From NCBI RefSeq assembly GCF_005298075.1, contig NZ_SZZH01000003.1, positions 310,001 through 374,000 of the forward strand: 64,000 bases of DNA. The letters are read 5' to 3'. The notes under the pieces are model-generated. The model searched no databases. It was not told the origin of the DNA and worked only from the letters and a program-made list of their open reading frames with translations. Shown here one piece after another: positions 1 through 8,809 of this stretch (its first letter is position 1; every line of letters begins with the position of its first letter). A program made the position numbers and the translations under genes. The DNA is from Nakamurella flava (GTDB taxonomy: Bacteria; Actinomycetota; Actinomycetes; Mycobacteriales; Nakamurellaceae).

Positions 1-500
1 AACTCGTTGCTGATGGTCACCACGTCGATGTCGGGCAACTCCTCGATCTCGCGGTCGACGAACACCACGTTGACACCCAGTTGGGCGAGCCGGGCCCACT
101 TCTCGACGTTGCCTCCGGTCGGGGTGGCGATGACCGAGCCGACCGACCGCTCGATGAGCGTGTCGATCGAGTCCGACTCCAGGTGCGGATCCTCCTGGGT
201 GGTCAGCAGGACGACATGGATCCCCCGGGCCCGCGCCTCCCACACGACGCGATCGGCCAGGCGGGCGAAGAACGGGTTGGTGAGGTCGGCCAGGACCAGT
301 CCGATCGTGGTCGTCGACTGCTGCTGTAGCTCCCGAGCTGCGGCTCGGGGCCGGTAGGCCAGCCGTTCCATGACCGCCACGACGCGTTCGCGGGTGTGCG
401 GAGCAACCGGTCCGGTGCCGTCGTTCAGCACACGCGAGACGACTGCCACCGAGACCCCGGCCTCCCGTGCGACGTCACGGATGGTCGCAGCTTTGCGCAT
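1..500 (-). CDS. LacI-family transcriptional regulator (3' end cut by window edge)
   Basis: This is the N-terminal 166 residues of a LacI/GalR repressor; the reading frame runs off the window. Residues 4-25 form the family's helix-turn-helix, including the hinge-proximal motif VSRVLN, and are followed by the start of a periplasmic-binding-protein-like effector domain (IGLVLADLTNPFFARLADRV). The ATG at 500 is preceded by GGGAGG at good spacing. It is divergent from a sugar uptake and dehydrogenase operon, and a textbook LacI-type operator lies between them, so it very probably represses that operon and is released by a sugar-like inducer. The inducer cannot be read from the sequence. Confidence 0.93.
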   Translation of the reverse strand, partial: MRKAATIRDVAREAGVSVAVVSRVLNDGTGPVAPHTRERVVAVMERLAYRPRAAARELQQQSTTTIGLVLADLTNPFFARLADRVVWEARARGIHVVLLTTQEDPHLESDSIDTLIERSVGSVIATPTGGNVEKWARLAQLGVNVVFVDREIEELPDIDVVTISNE

Positions 501-546
501 CCTGGCCTCCCTGTCCGTGGGTCACCAGCATGCGGCATCGCAGGTA

Positions 547-575
547 TTGACGTCCCAGTGGCTCGATGGTACAAA
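547..575 (+). promoter_or_regulatory. Sigma-70-type promoter of the sugar/sugar-acid operon
   Basis: A -35 box TTGACG (547-552) and a -10 box TACAAA (570-575) are separated by exactly 17 bases. The first gene starts at 689, leaving an untranslated leader of about 105 bases. A LacI-type operator begins three bases after the -10 box, which is where a repressor would block initiation. Confidence 0.6.
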
Positions 576-577
576 AA

Positions 578-591
578 TGGAACCGTTTACA
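578..591. promoter_or_regulatory. LacI-family operator
   Basis: The 14-mer TGGAACCGTTTACA fits the TGnAAnCGnTTnCA pattern recognised by LacI/CcpA-type repressors, with the central CG and five of seven positions symmetric. It sits directly after the -10 box and between the regulator and the operon. Binding by the adjacent LacI protein is inferred from position. Confidence 0.6.
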
Positions 592-688
592 CAATGCTCC
601 CGTAGACGGCGACAACGAAGTCCCGGCCCCGGTTGGCCGTGCGAGTCCCGTTGTCTTGACCGAGCTTTCGAGACTCCGAGGGGTTCGC

Positions 689-2029
689 ATGAATCTGCAC
701 GCGCTGTTGGCACAACGGGAACGGGACGGCCGGCCCATCCGGGTCGGCCTGATCGGCGCCGGTCGCTTCGGCACCATGTATCTCGCGCAGGCCCGCAACA
801 TCCCGGGCATCCACGTGGTCGCCATCGCCGACATCAACACCGCCCGGGCGGCCGGCGCGTTCCGGTTGGTCGAGTGGCCGGCCGAGGCGACAGCGGAGAC
901 CGTCGCCGATGCGCTGGCCACCCGGGGAACCGCCATCGTCGCCGACGCGTCCGCCCTGTTCGAGACGCCCGAAATCGATGTCGTCGTGGAGGCCACCGGC
1001 AACCCCGTCGTCGGCGTCCACCATGCGCTGCGCGCCATCGAGACCGGCAAACACATCATCATGGTCACGGTCGAGGCCGACGCTCTGGCCGGCCCGGCCC
1101 TGGCCCGTCGGGCCGAGAAGGCCGGCGTCGTCTACTCGATGGCCTACGGCGACCAGCCCGCCCTGATCATGGAACTGGTCGACTGGGCCCGCACCTCGGG
1201 CTTCGACGTCGTCTGTGCCGGGAAGGGCGCGAAGTACCTGGAGCACTACCACGCCATGAACCCCGACAACGTCTGGGAGAACTGGGAGTTCAGCAAGGAG
1301 CTGACCGACTCCGGTCAGCTCAACCCCTACATGCACACCTCGTTCCGCGACGGCACCAAGGCGGCCATCGAGATGGCCGCGGTCGCCAATGCGGCCGGTC
1401 TGGTGCCGTCCGACGACGGACTCACCTTCACCCCGGGGAACGTGGAGGAGATCGCCACCATCTGCCGCCCGTCCGCAGTTGGCGGGGTGCTGGCCAATGA
1501 GGCGTCGGTGGAGGTCATGTCGAGCGTCACCCGCGCCGGCGACTGGATCCCGTTCAACACCCAGGAGGGCGTGTTCGTCGTCGTCAAGGCGACCAACGAC
1601 TACGTCTCGGGCTGCTTCACCGAGTACCCGTGGCACCCGGACCCCACGGGCCGGTACGCCGCGCTGTATCGCCCGTACCACTACGTCGGTCTCGAACTGA
1701 ACATCTCGATCGCCAACGCCGCTCTTCGGGGTATCGCCACCGGTACGCCGACCGGCTTCTACGGTGACGTCGTGGCCACCGCCAAGCGGGATCTCAAGGC
1801 CGGCGAGATCCTCGACGGTGAGGGTGGTTTCACTGTCTGGGGCAAGCTCGTCTCGGCGACCACGTCGGTGCGTCGCCGGCTGCTGCCGGTGGCCCTGGCC
1901 CACCACGTCGAACTGACGGCCGACGTCCCCGAGGGCCAGAGCGTCAGCTGGGACGACATCGTCATCACCGACGAACTGGCCACCGCCATCGAGCTCCGGC
2001 GCGAGACCGAGGCCCTCGTCCAGCTCTGA
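689..2029 (+). CDS. NAD(P)-dependent oxidoreductase with C-terminal SAF domain (COG4091-like)
   Basis: The 446-residue protein has a Rossmann motif GLIGAGRFG at residues 20-28, a homoserine-dehydrogenase-like middle region, and a C-terminal SAF-type segment from about residue 350. This is the architecture of the predicted homoserine dehydrogenase-like family COG4091, whose members occur in sugar-acid gene clusters. The frame is open back to 566, but the ATG at 689 begins the conserved part and lies after the promoter and operator. It is the first gene of the LacI-controlled operon, so an oxidation or oxido-isomerisation of the imported compound is likely. The exact substrate is unknown. Confidence 0.85.
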   Translation: MNLHALLAQRERDGRPIRVGLIGAGRFGTMYLAQARNIPGIHVVAIADINTARAAGAFRLVEWPAEATAETVADALATRGTAIVADASALFETPEIDVVVEATGNPVVGVHHALRAIETGKHIIMVTVEADALAGPALARRAEKAGVVYSMAYGDQPALIMELVDWARTSGFDVVCAGKGAKYLEHYHAMNPDNVWENWEFSKELTDSGQLNPYMHTSFRDGTKAAIEMAAVANAAGLVPSDDGLTFTPGNVEEIATICRPSAVGGVLANEASVEVMSSVTRAGDWIPFNTQEGVFVVVKATNDYVSGCFTEYPWHPDPTGRYAALYRPYHYVGLELNISIANAALRGIATGTPTGFYGDVVATAKRDLKAGEILDGEGGFTVWGKLVSATTSVRRRLLPVALAHHVELTADVPEGQSVSWDDIVITDELATAIELRRETEALVQL

Positions 2030-2105
2030 CCACCTCGGGTGGGCCGTGTCGGCCCTCCCGCACCACCGCTCGACCAGCCTTCCAACGACGAAAGGATCCA
2101 CCCCG

Positions 2106-3182
2106 ATGTCCTCCCGAACGCGACCTCTGGCGGCACTGGCCGCGGCCACCGCGGCCGCCGCGATGCTGCTGGGTGCCTGTAGTGCCACCCCGTCCGGCAG
2201 TTCGTCCGCCACCTCCTCCGGTGACGCCGCCGGTGGTTCCGCCATCACCGCCCTGGTGCAGCAGGACCAGAAGACCGACATCGACGCGCTGACCAAGACT
2301 CTGGGCGAGCCGACAGCGGTCCAGGGCAAGAAGCTCTGCTACGTGACCCGCACTCTGGCCAACGAGTTCTGGGGCTACGAACGCGACGGCTTCGAGGGCG
2401 AGGCCAAGAAGCTCGGCGTGGAATTCTCCACGTTGGCCGTCAACGACGAGTCCTCGATCAGCGAGCAGCTCGACAAGGCGCAGAGCGCACTCAACCAGGG
2501 CTGCAGCGCCCTGCTCGCCTCGCCGATCTCCGCCACCGCACTGGACACCGTGTTCGAGTCCGCCCTGTCCAAGGGCATTCCGGCCATCGTCCTGAACGAC
2601 GCCAAGGGCACCGTCCCCGGTGTCGTCTACGTCGGGCCGGACGCCTCCACCATCGGCCAGACCGCGGCCGACTACATCGCCCAACAGCTGCCGGACGGCG
2701 GCAAGGTCGCGATGATCGAGGGTGACCCCGGTTCCTCGAACGCCATCAACCGCGGCCTGGGCTTCAAGGCCGGTCTCGAGAAGCACCCGAACCTGAACCT
2801 GGTCGCCTCGCAGTCAGCCAAGTGGGACACCAACCAGGCCCAGACCATCGCCACCGCGATGCTCACCGCGAACCCCGACATCAAGGCCTTCTACTCCCAG
2901 AACGACGGCATGGCCCTGGGTGTGGAGGCCGCCATCGCGGCCAAGGGTCTGACCGGTCAGGTCCTGCTCGTCGGCACGGACGGCATCCCGCAGGCCAAGA
3001 AGGAGATCGTCGACGGGAACATCACCGCCACGGTCTCCGAGCGGCCGACCACCGAGGGCGCGGCCGGCGTGAAGGTGGCCCTGTGGTTGCTGGCCGGCAA
3101 GCAGGTCCCCGGTTGGGTGGACGTGCCGGCGTTCGTCGTCGATAAGCAGAACGTGGACCAGTACCCCACCGGCATGCCGTAA
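2106..3182 (+). CDS. Sugar ABC transporter substrate-binding lipoprotein (RbsB-like)
   Basis: The 358-residue protein begins with a lipoprotein signal peptide; the lipobox LGAC places the acylated cysteine at residue 25. A Ser/Gly-rich linker follows, then a type 1 periplasmic-binding fold of the ribose/galactose class (for example the segment VGTDGIPQAKKEI near the C-terminus). It captures the substrate outside the membrane for the ATPase and permease encoded next. The ATG at 2106 follows GAAAGGA at normal spacing and starts the signal peptide, so upstream in-frame starts are unlikely. Confidence 0.93.
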   Translation: MSSRTRPLAALAAATAAAAMLLGACSATPSGSSSATSSGDAAGGSAITALVQQDQKTDIDALTKTLGEPTAVQGKKLCYVTRTLANEFWGYERDGFEGEAKKLGVEFSTLAVNDESSISEQLDKAQSALNQGCSALLASPISATALDTVFESALSKGIPAIVLNDAKGTVPGVVYVGPDASTIGQTAADYIAQQLPDGGKVAMIEGDPGSSNAINRGLGFKAGLEKHPNLNLVASQSAKWDTNQAQTIATAMLTANPDIKAFYSQNDGMALGVEAAIAAKGLTGQVLLVGTDGIPQAKKEIVDGNITATVSERPTTEGAAGVKVALWLLAGKQVPGWVDVPAFVVDKQNVDQYPTGMP

Positions 3183-3210
3183 TCGGACCGGTCAGAGACG
3201 GGCGGCGATC

Positions 3211-4713
3211 ATGAGCGACATCATCCTCGAGTTCAGCAACATCGCGAAGTTCTTCCCCGGGGTGCGGGCGTTGGAGGACGTCAGCTTCCAGCTCCACCGG
3301 GGGAAGGTGCTCACCCTGGCCGGCGAGAACGGTGCCGGCAAGAGCACTCTGCTCGGAATCCTCGGGGGCTCGCTGGCCCCGACGAAAGGCAGCATCACGG
3401 TCAACGGGGTGGTGCGGACCGAGTTCACGCCGCGGCAGGCGCTGGCCGAGGGCATCATGATCGCCCGCCAGGAACCGGCCGTCGTGCCGCAGTTGACCGT
3501 GGAGCAGAACCTGCTCCTGGGCAAAACAGCGGCGCAACGGCGGGCGGCGGCGCCGGCGGTGGCCGGGGCCCTCGACGACGTCGCCGCCATGGGGTTCCCG
3601 CTCGACCGGCGCACGCCGCTGTCCCGGCTCAGCCCGGCACAGCGGCACGCGCTGACCATCGCCCGGGCCTTCGCCGACGGGGCGTCGATCGTCGCCCTGG
3701 ACGAGCCGACCACCTCGATGCTCGAGCACAACGTGGCCGCGGTCCTGCGGCGGGTCCGCGAGATGGCCGCGGAGCGGGGCGTGGGCATCATCTACGTCTC
3801 GCACCGCATGCCCGAGGTCATGACCGTCTCCGACGAAATCGTCGTGCTCCGGGACGGCAAGGTGGCCTACAGCTCGCCCATCGCGCAGACCAGTACCGAC
3901 GAGATCGTGCGCCGCATGGTCGGCCGCGAGCTGCTGGGCTTCCAGCGGCAGCACCCGGTGGCTCCTGACGCCCCAGTCCTGTTCACCGCGTCCGGCATCA
4001 CCCGCCCGGGCACGGACGAACGGGTCGACCTCCAGGTCCGGGCCGGCGAGGTCGTCGGCATCGCCGGCCTCGTCGGCTCCGGCCGCACCGAGTTCCTCCG
4101 GGCGCTGGTGCGCGCCGACCCCGGCTGCGGCGGTGACATCACCATCGACGGGAAGCCCCGCACGATCCGCAACCCGCACGACAGCCGCGACGCCGGCATC
4201 GCGTTCATCCCCGAGGACCGCAAGCACCAGGGGCTGGCGCTGCAGATGCCGGCCTACGCCAACATCGCCCTCACCGCCGCGCCCGACCTGGTCGGGCGCG
4301 GGCCGCTGATGAATGTGCGGCGGCAGGCCGCGGTGGCCGACGAGATCGCCACCTCGCTGGCGCTCAAACCGGCGACGGTGAAACTACAGGCCCGGCAGTA
4401 CTCCGGGGGCAACCAGCAGAAGATCGTCATCGCCAAGTGGCTGCGCCGGGACTCGAAGGTCTTTTTGTTCGACGAGCCCACCAAGGGCGTCGACGTCGGC
4501 GGCAAGGCCGAGATCTACGGTCTCATCGATGGTCTCGCGGCCGCCGGGAACGCCGTGGTGGTCGTCTCCTCCGATCTGCCCGAGATCGTCTCGCTGAGCG
4601 ACCGGGCCCTGGTCATGCGCAACGGTCAGTTCATCTCCGAACACACCGGGGACGACATCAACGAACACAGCCTGGTGGCCAGTGCCATGGGCATCGCGAA
4701 GGGAACGTCGTGA
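3211..4713 (+). CDS. Sugar ABC transporter ATP-binding protein with two ABC domains (RbsA/MglA-like)
   Basis: At 500 residues this is the usual length of RbsA-type tandem ATPases. The first domain has Walker A GENGAGKST (38-46), a degenerate signature LSPAQR and Walker B ALDEPTTS. The second has the P-loop variant GLVGSGRTE, signature YSGGNQQK and Walker B LFDEPTKGVDV. Replacement of the Walker lysine in the second P-loop is normal for this family. It energises import by the permease whose GTG start overlaps this stop codon. Confidence 0.95.
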   Translation: MSDIILEFSNIAKFFPGVRALEDVSFQLHRGKVLTLAGENGAGKSTLLGILGGSLAPTKGSITVNGVVRTEFTPRQALAEGIMIARQEPAVVPQLTVEQNLLLGKTAAQRRAAAPAVAGALDDVAAMGFPLDRRTPLSRLSPAQRHALTIARAFADGASIVALDEPTTSMLEHNVAAVLRRVREMAAERGVGIIYVSHRMPEVMTVSDEIVVLRDGKVAYSSPIAQTSTDEIVRRMVGRELLGFQRQHPVAPDAPVLFTASGITRPGTDERVDLQVRAGEVVGIAGLVGSGRTEFLRALVRADPGCGGDITIDGKPRTIRNPHDSRDAGIAFIPEDRKHQGLALQMPAYANIALTAAPDLVGRGPLMNVRRQAAVADEIATSLALKPATVKLQARQYSGGNQQKIVIAKWLRRDSKVFLFDEPTKGVDVGGKAEIYGLIDGLAAAGNAVVVVSSDLPEIVSLSDRALVMRNGQFISEHTGDDINEHSLVASAMGIAKGTS

Positions 4714-5783
4714 GCACCGAGGTCAACAGCCCACCGCCGCGGAAGGTCACCATCAACTTCCAGGCTCTGGGCATCTTCATCGCCGCCGCGGCCATCTTCG
4801 CGGTCTTCGGCGTCCTGAACTCCAACTTTCTGACCCTGGACAACCTGCGCGACGTCGCCGTCTCGGCCTGCGTCAACGCCCTGATCGGCATCGGGCTGAC
4901 GTTCGTCATCATCACCGGCGGCATCGACCTGTCGGTCGGGTCCATCGCCAGCTTCGTCGGCATCGTCTCGGCGAACGCGATGGTCAACAGCGGGGTCGCC
5001 CCCATCCCCGGCCTGCTGCTCGGCCTCGTGGTCGGGTTCGCCGCCGGCGCGGTCAACGGGTTGCTCATCACGATCGGCAAGCTGCCGCCGTTCATCGCGA
5101 CCCTGGGCACCATGAGCGTCTACCAGGGGCTGGCGTACGTGGTGACCGACGGCAAGCCGGTCTACAACGTGCCCGATGCGTTCGTCCTGCTGCTGAACAG
5201 CTACATCGGCGGCGTGCCCATCGTCGTGGTGGTCGTCATCGTCGTGGCCGTCCTCGCGTGGTTGCTGTTGCGCCGCACGGTGTTCGGTCAGAACGTCATC
5301 GCCGTCGGCGGCAGCGAGGAGACGGCCTGGCTCTCCGGGGTCCGGGTCACCCGGGTCAAGGTCCTCGTCTACGGCATCTCGGGTCTGCTGGCCGCGCTCG
5401 GCGGCATGGTCGTCGTCGCCCGGATCAGTGCCGCCCAGTCCGAGGCGGGCAGCCCGTACCTGCTGACGGCCATCGCCGCCGCGGTCATCGGTGGCGCCAA
5501 TCTGATGGGCGGTGAGGGCCGCATCGCCGGCACCCTGATCGGCGCCCTCATCCTGGGCGCGCTCACCAACGGCCTGGTGCTCCTGAACGTGCCGAGCTTC
5601 TACGAGCAGATCGTCACCGGCCTGGTCGTGCTCATCGCCGTGGCCATCGACCAGGGCAGCAAGGGCTGGCCGATGCTCGGCCGCGGCAAGTCCAAGGGGC
5701 GGGGCACACCCGCCGCCCCCGATGCCGCTTCCGATACCGCGCCGACGCCCGGCTCCGGCGCCCCGGCCGAGGCGGGCCGGTGA
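4710..5783 (+). CDS. Sugar ABC transporter permease (RbsC-like)
   Basis: The 357-residue polytopic membrane protein has about eight to ten hydrophobic segments and the branched-chain/ribose permease pattern (GGIDLSVGSI near residue 70, GGEGRIAGTLIGA near residue 270). The GTG start overlaps the ATPase stop as GTGA, implying translational coupling. The C-terminal 35 residues are Ala/Pro-rich and probably cytoplasmic. With the two preceding genes it forms a complete importer of the carbohydrate uptake type 2 class. Confidence 0.93.
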   Translation: MSTEVNSPPPRKVTINFQALGIFIAAAAIFAVFGVLNSNFLTLDNLRDVAVSACVNALIGIGLTFVIITGGIDLSVGSIASFVGIVSANAMVNSGVAPIPGLLLGLVVGFAAGAVNGLLITIGKLPPFIATLGTMSVYQGLAYVVTDGKPVYNVPDAFVLLLNSYIGGVPIVVVVVIVVAVLAWLLLRRTVFGQNVIAVGGSEETAWLSGVRVTRVKVLVYGISGLLAALGGMVVVARISAAQSEAGSPYLLTAIAAAVIGGANLMGGEGRIAGTLIGALILGALTNGLVLLNVPSFYEQIVTGLVVLIAVAIDQGSKGWPMLGRGKSKGRGTPAAPDAASDTAPTPGSGAPAEAGR

Positions 5784-6721
5784 CCTCGTCCGGTGCGCTG
5801 CCGCAGCTGAGCGGGGCCCGGGTCCTGGTCACCGGCGGCGACGGCCTCATCGGCGCCGCGGTGGTCACCCACCTGGTCGCCGACGGGGCCGAGGTGACGG
5901 TGCTGGACCGGGAGGTCGCCGCCGCCCCGGTCACCGGGGTCCGGCGCCTGACCGGATCGGTCACCGACCGGGCGGTCGTCGCGGACGCCGTCGCCGGCCA
6001 GGACGCCGTCGTGCACCTGGCCGGTCGGGCCGGGCTCGACCGTGGTGGTCCGGCGGACATCTACACCGACAACGCGCTGGGTACCTTCCTGGTCCTGCAG
6101 GCCAGCGCGGACGCCGCGGTCCGCAAGGTGGTCTACGCCTCCAGCATCAACGCCTTCGGGTTGCCGCTGAACGCCCGACCCGTGCTGCCGTCGCGCTACC
6201 CGTGGGACGAGGACGAACCGGCCGACATCGGCGACGCGTACTCGCTGTCCAAGCAGGCCAACGAGGCGGCCGCCCTGATGTTCGCCCGCCGTGAAGGACT
6301 CTCAATGACCGGCCTGCGCTACCCGCTGGTTCGCGACATCCGCGAGGACGGCGGTGCGGTCTTCGGTCGGCACATCCGGGCCGCCCTGCGCGAAGACCCC
6401 CGGCGGCAGGCCTGTGAGGGGTGGACCTACCTCGACGTGCGCGACGCCGCGGCCGCCACCGCCGCCGCGCTGACCCACGAGACACCCGCCGCTCCCGGCA
6501 TTCTGGTGGCCGCCCCGCGGACCTACCTGCGGCAGTCCACGGCGCAGGCGCTGGCCCGGCACGCGCCCACCGTCCCGTCCGGCGACATCCCCGGCCGCGA
6601 CGTCCCGGTCCGGCTGGACCGGGCGCGCGAACTGCTGGAGTTCGAGGCCGCGGTCTTCCTGGAGGACGTCGACCCCGATCTGCTGGCCGATCTGGACGAG
6701 GCGTCCGGGGCGGATCGATGA
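5780..6721 (+). CDS. NAD-dependent epimerase/dehydratase family (extended SDR) protein
   Basis: The 313-residue extended short-chain dehydrogenase has the cofactor motif GGDGLIG at residues 19-25 and a catalytic YSLSK (Y-x3-K) near residue 153, preceded by the serine-bearing strand YASSIN. Family members act on nucleotide sugars, uronates or sugar lactones. Its GTG overlaps the permease stop and its own stop overlaps the next ATG, so it is made with the transporter. In this context oxidation of a sugar or uronate to a lactone is a reasonable inference, since a lactonase-like amidohydrolase lies downstream. Confidence 0.88.
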   Translation: MTSSGALPQLSGARVLVTGGDGLIGAAVVTHLVADGAEVTVLDREVAAAPVTGVRRLTGSVTDRAVVADAVAGQDAVVHLAGRAGLDRGGPADIYTDNALGTFLVLQASADAAVRKVVYASSINAFGLPLNARPVLPSRYPWDEDEPADIGDAYSLSKQANEAAALMFARREGLSMTGLRYPLVRDIREDGGAVFGRHIRAALREDPRRQACEGWTYLDVRDAAAATAAALTHETPAAPGILVAAPRTYLRQSTAQALARHAPTVPSGDIPGRDVPVRLDRARELLEFEAAVFLEDVDPDLLADLDEASGADR

Positions 6722-7614
6722 ATGCGCCGCGGGTTTCGCTGCTGGGGCTGGGCCGGATGGGCGAGCCCATCGCGCGCCGGCTGCTGGCCGACCTCGGAGC
6801 CCTGACGGTGTGGAACCGCACGGCGACCAGGACGTCGGGGCTGGCGGCGGCCGGGGCGTCGGTCGCCGCCACTCCGGCGGCGGCCGCGGCGCCGATCACC
6901 CTCACCGTGCTGACCGACCTCGTCGACGTCGAGGCCGTGCTCGACGGACCGGACGGACTGCTGGCGGGCTGGGCCCGGGCCGCCGACGGGGATCGACCGG
7001 TCCTCGTCGTCCACGGGACGGTCTCGTCGGTGCGCGTCGCCGCCCTGGCCGACCGGCTCGGGCCGCTGGGGGTGGACGTGGTCGACGCCCCGCTCAGCGG
7101 TGGGGTCGCCGGCGCCGAATCCGGTGCACTCAGCGTCATGGTCGGCGGGACGGACGAGGCGGTGCAGCGGGTCTGGCCGGTCCTGGAGCGGGTCGGGCGC
7201 ACCGTGCGGCACCTGGGTCCGGTCGGCTCCGGTGAGGTGGCCAAGGCCTGCAACCAGGTCGTCGTGGCGGCCACGTTGTCGGCCCTGTCCGAGGCGTTGG
7301 TGCTCTCCGATGCCTACGGGGTACCCGCCGACGCGCTGCTCGATCTGCTCTCCGGCGGTCTCGCCGGCTCGGAAGTGCTGCGGCAGAAACGGGACCGCTG
7401 GCTCACCGGCGACTTCTCCGGCGGCGGCAGCAGTGTCAACCAGCTCAAAGATCTCCGGTTCGTGACGGAGGCCGCTGCGGGGGCCGGGCTGGACCTGCCG
7501 GTCGCGACGACCGTGCTGGGCGTCTACCGGCAGTCGGTGGACGACGGTGACGGCGACCTGGACCATTCCGGTGTGGTGCGGTCGTTGACCCGGCACGCCC
7601 GACAGGAGGACTGA
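6718..7614 (+). CDS. NAD(P)-dependent beta-hydroxyacid dehydrogenase (3-hydroxyisobutyrate dehydrogenase family)
   Basis: The 298-residue protein has the N-terminal nucleotide motif GLGRMG (9-14), the substrate-binding segment DAPLSGGVAGAESG near residue 122, and the catalytic lysine in GEVAKACNQ near residue 177. This is the standard layout of the HIBADH/tartronate semialdehyde reductase/threonate dehydrogenase superfamily. It oxidises or reduces a 3-hydroxyacid using NAD(P). The ATG overlaps the previous stop (ATGA). Several members are part of four-carbon sugar-acid pathways, which suits this operon. Confidence 0.9.
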   Translation: MNAPRVSLLGLGRMGEPIARRLLADLGALTVWNRTATRTSGLAAAGASVAATPAAAAAPITLTVLTDLVDVEAVLDGPDGLLAGWARAADGDRPVLVVHGTVSSVRVAALADRLGPLGVDVVDAPLSGGVAGAESGALSVMVGGTDEAVQRVWPVLERVGRTVRHLGPVGSGEVAKACNQVVVAATLSALSEALVLSDAYGVPADALLDLLSGGLAGSEVLRQKRDRWLTGDFSGGGSSVNQLKDLRFVTEAAAGAGLDLPVATTVLGVYRQSVDDGDGDLDHSGVVRSLTRHARQED

Positions 7615-8543
7615 TGCTCGACCTGGACGTCATCGACGCCCATCACCACCTCTGCGATCTTGGCCCGGCGTCCTACCCGTGGCTGGAGGGCCCGGCGCAG
7701 CGGCGGTACCACGGCGACGATTTTCCGCTGCGGCGTCGTTACCTGCTCGACGACTACCTGGCCGACGCGGCCGAGCTGGCTCCGTTGGGGGGTCGGCTGA
7801 TCGGATCGGTGCACGTGGAGAACGGGGCCGCCGACCCGGCGTGGGAGAGCCGGTGGATCGACGAGGTCGTCTCGCAGTCCGGAGCGGGTGCGCCGAGCGT
7901 GCAGGTCGTCAAGGTCGACCTGCACGCCGCGGACGCCGTCGACCGCATCGGTGCGCTGGCGGCGCTGCCGTCGGTCCGCGGAGTTCGGGACATCCTGAAC
8001 TGGCATCCCGACCCGTTCTACAGCCACCGCGACCGCGCTGACCTGATGCGAGACCCGGCCTGGCGGCGTGGCTTCCGGGCGCTGGCCGCGGCCGGCCTGT
8101 CCTTCGACCTGCAGGTCTTCCCCGACCAACTCGACGAAGCCGCCGCCCTGGCCGCCGAGCACGGCGACACCACCATCGTGCTGGACCACGCCGGGATGCC
8201 GATCGAGCGGGACGCGTCCGCGCTGGACCGCTGGAAGCGGCAGATGGCCCGGGTCGCGGCGGAACCGAACACCACGGTGAAGATCTCCGCCCTGGGGACC
8301 AACGACCACACCTGGACCCCGGACAGCATTCGGCGGATCGTCCTGGACACCATCGATGTGTTCACACCGCAGCGCTGCATGTTCGGCAGCAACTTCCCGG
8401 TGGACGGCCTGTACTCGACGTTCGGCGCGCTCTACACGGCGTTCGACGAGATCACTGCGGGGTTCACCGCGATCGAACGGGCGGCCCTGTTCGCCGAAAC
8501 GGCGGCCCGCGTGTATCGCATGGGGCCGGTTCACGCCCCCTGA
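7614..8543 (+). CDS. Amidohydrolase family protein (COG3618-like, lactonase-type TIM barrel)
   Basis: The 309-residue metal-dependent hydrolase has an N-terminal HHH motif (IDAHHHL, residues 10-12), a barrel histidine in VLDHAGMP near residue 192, and the C-terminal aspartate-type motif GSNFPVD near residue 262. The family includes L-fuconolactonase and 2-pyrone-4,6-dicarboxylate lactonase. An AGGAGG ribosome site lies just before the ATG, which overlaps the upstream stop. As the last gene of the operon it probably opens a sugar lactone made by the preceding dehydrogenases. Confidence 0.88.
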   Translation: MLDLDVIDAHHHLCDLGPASYPWLEGPAQRRYHGDDFPLRRRYLLDDYLADAAELAPLGGRLIGSVHVENGAADPAWESRWIDEVVSQSGAGAPSVQVVKVDLHAADAVDRIGALAALPSVRGVRDILNWHPDPFYSHRDRADLMRDPAWRRGFRALAAAGLSFDLQVFPDQLDEAAALAAEHGDTTIVLDHAGMPIERDASALDRWKRQMARVAAEPNTTVKISALGTNDHTWTPDSIRRIVLDTIDVFTPQRCMFGSNFPVDGLYSTFGALYTAFDEITAGFTAIERAALFAETAARVYRMGPVHAP

Positions 8544-8593
8544 GCGGGTGGTTCGACCGGGTGATCCTCGCGGCCCACGCGTCGACGCGAGGG

Positions 8594-8614
8594 CCGTGGG
8601 ATGGCGACCCACGG
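8594..8614 (+). terminator. Hairpin after the LacI-controlled operon
   Basis: CCGTGGG (8594-8600) and CCCACGG (8608-8614) form a perfect 7-bp stem with a 7-base loop, 50 bases after the last stop. A 12-bp palindrome CGCGTCGACGCG sits just upstream at 8578-8589. There is no T-run, which is common in high-GC terminators. The rest of the 8544-8809 gap shows no gene. Confidence 0.4.
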
Positions 8615-8809
8615 TGGTGATCGGTGGGTGCCGCAGAGTCCCAGGCCTGGCTCGGGTGACGACACCCCGGGGAGAAGTCGCCCAGCGATATACCGCGCGC
8701 TGAACGCCCGCCCATCACCAGCTCGAACGGGCACTACTGCAAACAGGTGATCGGGTCTAGCGTTCGCGCCGCCGACTTCGCGCACCTGAGCGTCATCAAG
8801 GGGGATGCC

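Noticed and set aside
8578-8589. 12-bp palindrome CGCGTCGACGCG as an attachment or operator site
   Set aside because: Such palindromes are frequent by chance at this GC content and there is no integrase or half-site partner nearby.
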